Source: JANNGC01 sp043758205 (GTDB lineage Bacteria > Verrucomicrobiota > Verrucomicrobiia > Limisphaerales > SIBH01). From it: a stretch of 5,691 nt of DNA. The position numbers were made by a program, and so were the translations under genes. The stretch is from assembly GCA_043758205.1 (NCBI GenBank), contig JAYVNY010000303.1, positions 1-5,691 on the forward strand, given 5' to 3'. The stretch's first letter is position 1. Each line of letters begins with the position of its first letter. This document shows, piece by piece, positions 1 through 4,946 of this stretch. Below the pieces are notes generated by a model that saw only the letters and a program-made list of their open reading frames with translations, did not search any database and was not told the origin of the DNA.

Positions 1-90
1 TTCCGGCTGCTCACCAAACCACGCGCGCAGATGGTCGTGGAACGCTGCCGCAAGCACTCCCAAAAACCATCGAAGAAGGCCCTGAACTAA
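1..90 (+). CDS. 3' end of an unrecognised protein gene (partial)
   Basis: Reading from base 1 there are 29 sense codons and then a TAA stop at 88-90. The gene begins left of the window. The visible C-terminus runs FRLLTKPRAQMVVERC and ends in a lysine-rich tail (KPSKKALN). It is hydrophilic and basic, with no membrane segment or motif that I can tie to a family. The frame is the only evidence that it is coding, and 29 codons without a stop in GC-rich DNA is weak support on its own. Two things favour a real gene end: the strand matches the next gene, and a small hairpin follows at 147-161. I cannot name a function. Confidence 0.45.
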   Translation, partial: FRLLTKPRAQMVVERCRKHSQKPSKKALN

Positions 91-146
91 GCGCCATTCA
101 GGACTGGCCCCTTGCACAACATCCGGGACGGAGGTTGGACCTGCGA

Positions 147-161
147 CAGCCGGGACGGCTG
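147..161. repeat. Short perfect hairpin between genes, with a 9-bp direct repeat
   Basis: CAGCCG and CGGCTG form a perfect 6-bp stem around a GGA loop. The 9-mer CCGGGACGG occurs at 123-131 and again at 150-158, where it overlaps the hairpin. No T-run follows, so this is not a convincing intrinsic terminator. It could be a degenerate dispersed repeat or a weak mRNA 3' structure for the gene ending at 90. Confidence 0.35.
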
Positions 162-212
162 CTCCACTACGAACCATTGCGCCGCCGCGGCAAAATCTTT
201 TTACTAACGCGC

Positions 213-1466
213 ATGTCCACCATCGCAGTTCTCGGAACGCTCGACACCAAAGGCGAGGAGCACGGCTTTGTCGCCGAACTGATTCGCGCGCGCGGGCACA
301 CCGCGCTCGTGATTGATGTCGGCACACTGGAGCCGCCGAAGATTCAGCCGGACATTTCGCGCGAGGAAGTGGCGCGCGCCGCTGGTTTCGCTCTCGCGGC
401 ACTCGTAGCCCGGCGCGACCGCGGCGAGGCCGTCACGGCCATGTCGCAAGGTGCGCCGATTGTTTTGTCGCGCCTGCTCGCGGAGAAGAAAATTGACGGC
501 GTGATTTCGCTCGGCGGCGGCGGCGGCACCTCGATTTGCACGGCCGGAATGCGCGCTCTGCCGATTGGTTTCCCCAAGCTCATGGTCAGCACGCTGGCCA
601 GCGGCAACACCGCGCCATACGTCGGCGTGAAGGACATCGTGATGATGCCGAGCATCGTGGATGTCGCGGGACTGAACCGCATCTCGCGGTCTGTTCTCAC
701 CCGTGCGGCGGGTGCGATCTGCGGCATGGTCGAGGCTGAAGTCGAACCTTCGGGGCGTTCCGGCGAGGACACCTTGCGGCGTGAATTCCATCAAGATAAG
801 CCCGTCATCGTCGCCAGCCAGTTCGGCAACACCACGGACTGCGTGAATCACGCGCGCCAATTGTTGGAAGCGAAAGGCTACGAAGTCCTCGTCTTCCACG
901 CCACCGGCACCGGCGGGCGCACCCTGGAATCACTCATCGAAGCCGGCCTCGTCTCCGGCGTGCTGGACATCACCACCACCGAGTGGGCGGATGAACTGGT
1001 CGGCGGCATTCTCGGCGCTGGCCCGACACGCTGCGAAGCCGCTGCGAAACACGGCGTGCCCGCCATCGTCACGCCCGGCTGTCTCGACATGGTGAACTTC
1101 GGCGCGCGCGAAACGGTGCCCGCCAAATTCGCGGGCCGTTGCTTCTACCTGCACAACCCGCAGGTCACGCTCATGCGGACCACGCCGGACGAATGCAAAC
1201 GGCTCGGCGAAATCCTGGCGGAGAAAGTGAACGGCTCGAAGGCGCCCGTCACCGTGCTGCTTCCGCTGCGCGGCATCAGCGTGATCAGCGCGGCGGGCCA
1301 GCCCTTCCACGATCCGGCGGCGGACGCGGCGCTGTTCGCCTCGCTGAAAGTAAATCTCCGCCAGGACATTCCCGTGCGCGAACTCGACTGCAACATCAAC
1401 GACGGGGCGTTTGCCGAAGCCTGTGCGGACGAGTTGCTGAAAAACATGGCGGCCCGGCCAGCATAA
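213..1466 (+). CDS. Tm-1-like ATP-binding domain protein (UPF0261 family)
   Basis: This 417-residue protein matches the UPF0261/Tm-1-like family along its whole length. The family is named after the N-terminal half of tomato Tm-1, which binds ATP and inhibits tobamovirus RNA replication. The role of the bacterial members is poorly defined. Visible landmarks are the N-terminal AVLGTLDTKGEE, a glycine-rich loop at about residues 101-105 (GGGGG followed by T), STLASGNTAPYVG at 126-138, SQFGNTTDC at 202-210, and HATGTGGRTLE at 229-239, a likely phosphate-contacting loop. LDITTTEWADEL (251-262) and VTPGCLDMVNFG (286-297) follow. I chose the ATG at 213 because family homology begins at once. An in-frame TTG at 135 would add 26 residues unlike the family. 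There is no clear Shine-Dalgarno. The usual bacterial partner, a TIM-barrel protein, is not adjacent but lies at the far right of the window on the opposite strand. Confidence 0.93.
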   Translation: MSTIAVLGTLDTKGEEHGFVAELIRARGHTALVIDVGTLEPPKIQPDISREEVARAAGFALAALVARRDRGEAVTAMSQGAPIVLSRLLAEKKIDGVISLGGGGGTSICTAGMRALPIGFPKLMVSTLASGNTAPYVGVKDIVMMPSIVDVAGLNRISRSVLTRAAGAICGMVEAEVEPSGRSGEDTLRREFHQDKPVIVASQFGNTTDCVNHARQLLEAKGYEVLVFHATGTGGRTLESLIEAGLVSGVLDITTTEWADELVGGILGAGPTRCEAAAKHGVPAIVTPGCLDMVNFGARETVPAKFAGRCFYLHNPQVTLMRTTPDECKRLGEILAEKVNGSKAPVTVLLPLRGISVISAAGQPFHDPAADAALFASLKVNLRQDIPVRELDCNINDGAFAEACADELLKNMAARPA

Positions 1467-1476
1467 ATCCCCCGCG

Positions 1477-1680
1477 TCAATCGCCGCGCTTCCTGTCCTT
1501 CGTCCGCACGCTGAACTTCACCGTGGGCTTGCCAGTCTTGTTGACGATGCGGGCGTTGCTCTTGCGCCGACGGCGGTCGAGCCGCGCGTCATTCGAGAAG
1601 CGCGGTGCGACGGTCACGATGAAGATCACGACCAGGATCAAGCCGCCGCCAATCCACACCAAAGGGTTCTCGAAATTCAT
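1477..1680 (-). CDS. Small single-pass membrane protein with a basic tail
   Basis: This encodes 67 residues. The start MNFENPLVWIGGG is followed by one strongly hydrophobic segment at about residues 8-25 (WIGGGLILVVIFIVTVA). A very basic C-terminal part follows, with RRRRK at 36-40 and several Lys/Arg in the last 20 residues. The positive charge after the helix predicts an outside N-terminus and a cytoplasmic tail. The hydrophobic block and then a charged tail without interruption make this more than a chance frame, and it fits tightly, ending 10 bp from the convergent UPF0261 stop. I do not recognise a family and assign no function. The tail could contact nucleic acid, ribosomes or acidic lipid, but that is speculation. 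No strong ribosome-binding site precedes the ATG. Confidence 0.7.
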   Translation of the reverse strand: MNFENPLVWIGGGLILVVIFIVTVAPRFSNDARLDRRRRKSNARIVNKTGKPTVKFSVRTKDRKRGD

Positions 1681-1858
1681 GCAGTTGATCTGAAGCGTCA
1701 GAAGGATTTTGTAAAGCGGGCGATCACTTCTTTGCGTCGCAACCCTTGCCGCCGCGTTGGTCCGGTTGGGAGAGGCGTCTTGCTCAGAACGCTGCCGACG
1801 GTTTCAAAAATGATTCCGCGCGCCAGTTCGTTCCGCGCTTGCTACAACCGCACCGCGC
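1681..1858. promoter_or_regulatory. Divergent intergenic region with an 11-bp palindrome
   Basis: These 178 bp separate the starts of two divergent small membrane-protein genes, so promoters for both should lie here. I find no pair of -35/-10 boxes good enough to place either one. The clearest element is the odd-length palindrome TTGCGTCGCAA at 1732-1742, centred on a T, which could be an operator half-site pair or chance. No coding frame here looks real. Confidence 0.35.
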
Positions 1859-2137
1859 TTGAGCACCTTGGACACATTTGCCGCCGTCTGGTTCGCGGGT
1901 TTTAACCTCGTGACGCTCCTTGCGTTTGGCTTCGACAAAGGGCGCGCGGGCCAGCAGCAGCGGCGCATCCCGGAAGCCACGCTCGCGCTGCTCGGCGCGC
2001 TCGGCGGCTGGCCGGGCGGACTTGTCGGCATGAAAATGTTCCGCCACAAGACCCTGAAGCGTTCGTTCCAAGTGAAATACGCCCTCGCGCTGGTTCCTTT
2101 CGTCGCCGGAGTCTGGGCGTGGTGGCATTGGCGCTGA
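1859..2137 (+). CDS. DUF1294 family membrane protein
   Basis: This 92-residue protein has the full DUF1294 signature. A first membrane helix (about 7-24) leads into FGFDKGRA (23-30), then RRIPEATL (35-42), GALGGWPGGLVGMKMFRHKT (46-65), and a last hydrophobic segment (about 74-90) ending in a Trp-rich AWWHWR. Expected topology is three short inner-membrane helices. Members are widespread small proteins without an assigned biochemical role; some homologues are fused to cold-shock domains, but none is fused here. The start is probably TTG at 1859. The frame is open only back to a stop at 1811-1813 and contains no ATG upstream. A second TTG at 1868 is an alternative. The gene converges on the DNA polymerase gene, with 81 bp between stops. 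Confidence 0.9.
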   Translation: MSTLDTFAAVWFAGFNLVTLLAFGFDKGRAGQQQRRIPEATLALLGALGGWPGGLVGMKMFRHKTLKRSFQVKYALALVPFVAGVWAWWHWR

Positions 2138-2218
2138 CGCGCGCGGGGAACTGGAGTGTTGGAAGACGCGCTGGAACCACCGTGACTCATCACTCCGCGC
2201 CGCCCGGCACTCCGCCGC

Positions 2219-3568
2219 TCAATGCTTGGACCGATGGTGCTTGCTCACCTGCGCGAGCTTCTGTTCCCACTCGCCCTTGTGCGCCAGCGGATCGGCGTCG
2301 GTGCCCCAGAGTTTTTTAATCATCTCGCGCTGCGGCACGAACGGACATTTGGATTTCGGATTCTTATGCGCGTCATCCAGCGCGCGCAGGGCGAGTTGCG
2401 CGCCGGTCATCAGCGCGGGCTTGTCGGGGCGGCCGAATTGTTCTTCGAGTTGGTTGGCCGCCTGATCCAGCGCGCCCCAGCGCTCGGCGTGGGTCGTGCC
2501 CCAGAGCGTGGGCTGCGTGTCGAGCCGCGCGAGATTCCAGAACGCGAGGCGAATCTGCCGCACCGGCTTGAACGCGCGGCCCTTGATGTCCTGGAAAATT
2601 TCTTCGAGCGCCGCGTTGATGACCGAGTTCAAAAACTGCGGATGCTGAAAGCGCTGGCTGCCGCCCAGTTCGGTGAAGTCATTGAAACGAATGGTGAGGC
2701 TCATCTCGCGCGCCTGGAGTTGCTCGCGGCGCAACTGCCCGACCAGCCGCGTCGTCTCGCTCAACACGAAGGTGAGCGCGGCTTCGTAGTCCGGCTCGTC
2801 GTAGGGCAGGGTGGTGTTGCTGGAAATGGTCGTGCGATCCTTGACGTTCAGCAGCAGCGGCTCGCTCCAGCGCCCGTTCGCGAAGAGCCACAGTTGCTGG
2901 CCCCAGATGCCGAACTTCTGCTTCAGCATCATCGAAGGCAGTTTCGCCACGTCGCCAAAGGTCTTCGCGCCCAGTGCGCTCAAGGCGCGTTCGCGACTCT
3001 TCGCGATGCCCGACATCGTTCGCACCGGCAGGGCGTGGAGAAATTCCTTCTCCTGCTCCTGCGGAATTTCTTTGAAGCCCGGCTTCACCACATCCGTGAT
3101 CAGCTTCGCCATCTTGGCGGACCCGCCCAGCCCGCCCGACACCGGCAGACCCACCTCGCGCTGAATCCGTTCGCCGATGGATTTCATGTAAGCGTCCGGC
3201 GTGGTGTGGCGCCACACATGCGCGTCCATCGTGGTGAAATCGAGAAAGCCCTCGTCAATCGAGGTCGGCACCATCATCGGCGAATACTCTTCCAGGATGC
3301 GGAACATCTCGTGCGAGAGCCGTCGGTATTCGTCGTACTGCGGGCGGCACAGCACGCCTTGCGGGCACAGCCGCTTCGCCTCGAAGCATGCCTGCCCCGT
3401 CACCACGCCGAACTTCTTCGCGATGCGATTGGCCGCGATGACGATGCCGTCGCCGCGCCGTCCGCCGCCGACCCACACGGGACGCCCCGCCAGTTTCCGG
3501 TCGAGCGCGATTTCGCAACTCGCAAAGAAGCTGTCGCCGTCCACATGCAGGATGCGGTTCGTGCTCAT
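2219..3568 (-). CDS. dinB: Y-family DNA polymerase (DNA polymerase IV / DinB-like)
   Basis: This is a 449-residue translesion polymerase, acting in the cytoplasm to copy past damaged template bases. The palm begins with ILHVDGDSFFASCE: D10 and D12 are metal-site residues and F15 is the expected steric gate against ribonucleotides. SIDEGFLD at 103-110 supplies D105 and E106, so the catalytic acids are intact. AKMAKLITDVVKP (151-163) matches the conserved Lys-containing stretch, a helix-hairpin-helix follows at about 184-210 (GIAKSRERALSALGAKTF), and a little-finger domain spans about 245-345. A further 100-residue C-terminal extension makes it longer than a typical 350-residue DinB. Oddity: the fingers motif reads AANRIAKKFGV, so the usual Tyr and Arg that hold the incoming triphosphate are R48 and K51. 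I chose the ATG at 3568 because the palm starts just after it; a TTG at 3607 would add 13 residues. I see no LexA box (GAAC-N4-GTTC or CTGT-N8-ACAG) upstream. Confidence 0.93.
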   Translation of the reverse strand: MSTNRILHVDGDSFFASCEIALDRKLAGRPVWVGGGRRGDGIVIAANRIAKKFGVVTGQACFEAKRLCPQGVLCRPQYDEYRRLSHEMFRILEEYSPMMVPTSIDEGFLDFTTMDAHVWRHTTPDAYMKSIGERIQREVGLPVSGGLGGSAKMAKLITDVVKPGFKEIPQEQEKEFLHALPVRTMSGIAKSRERALSALGAKTFGDVAKLPSMMLKQKFGIWGQQLWLFANGRWSEPLLLNVKDRTTISSNTTLPYDEPDYEAALTFVLSETTRLVGQLRREQLQAREMSLTIRFNDFTELGGSQRFQHPQFLNSVINAALEEIFQDIKGRAFKPVRQIRLAFWNLARLDTQPTLWGTTHAERWGALDQAANQLEEQFGRPDKPALMTGAQLALRALDDAHKNPKSKCPFVPQREMIKKLWGTDADPLAHKGEWEQKLAQVSKHHRSKH

Positions 3569-3634
3569 GCGCGTCGGAAACGGTAGCCGCCGGACGACTG
3601 ACGCCAAGAAAGGAAGTTGGAAATAGTTTGGGGG

Positions 3635-3653
3635 ACGGACGGATTTTGTCCGT
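3635..3653. repeat. Inverted repeat upstream of the polymerase gene
   Basis: ACGGAC (3635-3640) and GTCCGT (3648-3653) are perfect inverted copies around a 7-nt AT-rich loop. They lie 67-85 bp before the polymerase start codon on the minus strand, a plausible place for an operator or a 5' leader hairpin. The arms do not match any repressor site I know. It may also be the eroded edge of the larger repeat beginning at 3670. Confidence 0.35.
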
Positions 3654-3669
3654 GGCGGTGCAGGTCGGG

Positions 3670-3767
3670 TTTTTTAACCACGGATGGACACGGATAAACA
3701 CAGATGAAAACCACCGTCTGGTCCCTTCCGCATCCCTGTCCATCGGTCCCTATCCGTGGTTAAAAAA
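3670..3767. repeat. Palindromic intergenic repeat of 10-bp CACGGAT-type units
   Basis: Perfect 16-bp inverted arms, TTTTTTAACCACGGAT (3670-3685) and ATCCGTGGTTAAAAAA (3752-3767), enclose 66 bp. Inside the left arm, CACGGAT, CACGGAT and CACAGAT begin at 3679, 3689 and 3699, exactly 10 bp apart. The right arm mirrors this with ATC triplets at 3732, 3742 and 3752. Each half therefore carries three GAT units spaced by one helical turn, around a core of about 26 bp. From memory, repeats reading AACCACGGATnnACACGGAT are common between genes in Verrucomicrobia and Planctomycetes, and their chance translation gives peptides like NHGWTRINTD. No transposase is present, so this would be a non-autonomous or structural repeat. 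Its function is unknown. Confidence 0.8.
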
Positions 3768-3784
3768 AAACGATTCTTCGTTTT
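3767..3784 (-). terminator. Weak terminator-like hairpin, minus strand
   Basis: AAAACGA and TCGTTTT form a perfect 7-bp stem with a 4-nt loop. Read on the minus strand it runs straight into the T-run of the adjacent repeat (nine A on the plus strand, 3762-3770). The shape resembles an intrinsic terminator, but the stem has only two GC pairs and no obvious minus-strand gene ends just upstream of it. It may be a by-product of the A-rich repeat edge. Confidence 0.25.
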
Positions 3785-3937
3785 CCCCAGCCTGCTCCAC
3801 AAAGAACAAACACCGAACCCGGGACGTGGAGTGATGGAGGTCCGGGACGCCGCACCGGCCGCCTGTTGCACCCGGACGAAGGCAGCCTCGACCACGTCGT
3901 GCCCCGCGCGCGCGCGGGCGTCATCGGCGGCGTGGAG
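3785..3937. other. Unassigned GC-rich stretch between the repeat and the rtcB remnant
   Basis: No recognisable gene. The plus-strand frame that later reads as RtcB stays open here from 3764 but has no ATG. Its product (for example GRLLHPDEGSLDHVVPRARA) does not resemble the RtcB residues expected before the VVHRKGAT motif. CCGGGACG occurs twice (3819-3826 and 3842-3849), echoing the CCGGGACGG pair at 123-158. It may be a second dispersed repeat or decayed coding DNA. Confidence 0.4.
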
Positions 3938-4311
3938 CGCGAGGCCGTGGTGCACCGCAAGGGCGCGACGCCAGCGGGCGCGGGCGTGCTCGGCATCATC
4001 CCGGCTCGATGACGCCGGGCTTCGTGGTGCGCGGGAAGGGAAACGCTGAGTCCTTGAACTCCGCGTCGCACGGCGCGGGCCGCGTGATGAGCCGCAAGAA
4101 GGCGAACGAATCGCTCTCGTGGGAGAAGGCGAACCGCTTCCTGAAGGAGCGGGGCGTGACGCTCATCTCCGCCGGATTCGACGAGGTGCCGATGGTTTAC
4201 AAAGACATTCACGCCGTCACGGCCGCGCAAAGCGATCTGGTGGAAGTGCTCGGCCGGTTTGATCCGAAGCTGGTGAAGATGGCGCCGAGCGGGGAGCGGC
4301 CAGAGGATTGA
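3938..4311 (+). pseudogene. rtcB: rtcB remnant: C-terminal part of RNA-splicing ligase, frameshifted
   Basis: RtcB joins RNA 2',3'-cyclic phosphate or 3'-phosphate ends to 5'-OH ends, using GTP and Mn2+. Here only about the last 125 residues are recognisable; full proteins have roughly 400-480. The first part reads EAVVHRKGATPAGAGVLGIIP in one frame to about 4003. The expected GSM then appears one frame over, because one G of the CCCGGG expected at 4000-4004 is missing. The second part (from ATG 4009) continues MTPGFVVRGKGN, then LNSASHGAGR with the His that accepts GMP, and ends LVKMAPSGERPED, a typical RtcB terminus. The upstream Cys and His metal ligands, including the HHN motif expected about 15 residues before HRKG, are absent. 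The fragment cannot be an active ligase. The old frame stops at TGA 4010-4012, overlapping the ATG. A gene caller may report 4009-4311 as a 100-residue RtcB-family protein. Confidence 0.85.
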
Positions 4312-4332
4312 GGATTCGGACGAGAGCCTGAG

Positions 4333-4935
4333 CTACAGCGACAGGCGTTCGTAGAACTCGCCCAGCGGAACCTCAATCCCAAGTTCCGGCAGACTCAGTT
4401 GAGTGTCGCGTCCACTTAGGACTTCTCCGCCACCGCCGCGTCGGCGCAGCGTCACCTGCACCTTGTCCTGCTCGATCAGGATGTAACTGACGAGGCTCGG
4501 AAGTTTCCAGTAGAGCAGCGCCTTCTCGCCTTCGTCGATGCGGCGTGTGCTTTCGGACAGCACCTCAAAAATCACGGTGGGCTTGTCGGTCCAATGGCGT
4601 CCGGGCGCAAGGCCCGAGCGGTCGCAGACGACCATCGCGTCGGGGTAGTAGAAATGGATGTGTTCGTCGTCCTGAACGCGGATTTTCAGATCAGAGGCGA
4701 AGGGCTGGCAACGTTGGCCGCGCAAACGGGTGCCAAGGGCCAGAAAAATGTTTCCCGCAATGGTGTTGTGCTCAAAACCCGCGCCTGCCATCGCGTGCGC
4801 GACGCCCGCCACGAACTCGTGCTTCTCAAGGCTGGCCACCTCGCCCTCCAGGTATTCTTCCTCGGAGAGCAGGACATCTTTGACTGGTATCGCCGACATG
4901 GCCGGAGAATAGGCGGGCGCAATAGAACTGTCCAT
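4333..4935 (-). CDS. Uma2 family protein (DUF820, putative PD-(D/E)XK nuclease)
   Basis: This 200-residue protein is full length for Uma2, a family with a restriction-endonuclease-like fold that is abundant in cyanobacteria and some other environmental bacteria. Its cellular substrate is mostly unknown. The core is intact: EEEYLEGEVASLEKHEFV (25-42), AMAGAGFEHNTIAGNIF (48-64), the acidic YYPDAMVVCD with D99, then VIFEVLSEST with E124 and a downstream K138, consistent with the PD...E...K active-site pattern. One departure is that family members usually read YVDGEVYAMAG, while this one reads FVAGVAHAMAG, losing an Asp and a Glu. The ATG at 4935 gives an 11-bp gap to the preceding TIM-barrel gene. 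The ATG at 4899 (MSAIPVKD) is equally plausible, since the first 12 residues are not conserved. It is probably cotranscribed with the gene upstream and converges on the rtcB remnant. Confidence 0.9.
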   Translation of the reverse strand: MDSSIAPAYSPAMSAIPVKDVLLSEEEYLEGEVASLEKHEFVAGVAHAMAGAGFEHNTIAGNIFLALGTRLRGQRCQPFASDLKIRVQDDEHIHFYYPDAMVVCDRSGLAPGRHWTDKPTVIFEVLSESTRRIDEGEKALLYWKLPSLVSYILIEQDKVQVTLRRRGGGGEVLSGRDTQLSLPELGIEVPLGEFYERLSL

Positions 4936-4946
4936 CCGCCAGCAGC

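Noticed and set aside
177..205. Possible promoter TTGCGC-N17-TTTACT before the UPF0261 ATG
   Set aside because: Only 3/6 and 4/6 matches to sigma-70 boxes, and it would give an almost leaderless transcript; too weak to list as a feature.
204..899. A 231-codon minus-strand frame inside the UPF0261 gene
   Set aside because: The product is rich in Arg, His and Ala with no family features; it is a codon-bias shadow of the plus-strand gene.
1139..1693. A 184-codon plus-strand frame spanning the UPF0261 3' end and the small membrane protein
   Set aside because: It overlaps two better-supported genes out of frame, and its product has low-complexity Arg/Pro/Ser composition.
2153..2196. GGAGTG...CACTCC dyad between the convergent DUF1294 and polymerase genes as a bidirectional terminator
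   Set aside because: Only 6 bp of stem with a 32-nt loop and no T-run on either side.
2222..3586. A 454-codon open frame on the plus strand, antisense to the polymerase gene
   Set aside because: It mirrors the polymerase gene in GC-rich DNA. The product is an Arg/Leu/Ala-rich sequence without motifs, while the minus strand gives a clear Y-family polymerase.
3628..3834. A short plus-strand frame encoding an NHGWTRINTDEN-like peptide
   Set aside because: This is the chance translation of the CACGGAT palindrome, not a gene.
3760..4230. A 156-codon minus-strand frame opposite the rtcB remnant
   Set aside because: The plus strand carries recognisable RtcB motifs; the minus-strand product is Arg-rich and unrecognised.
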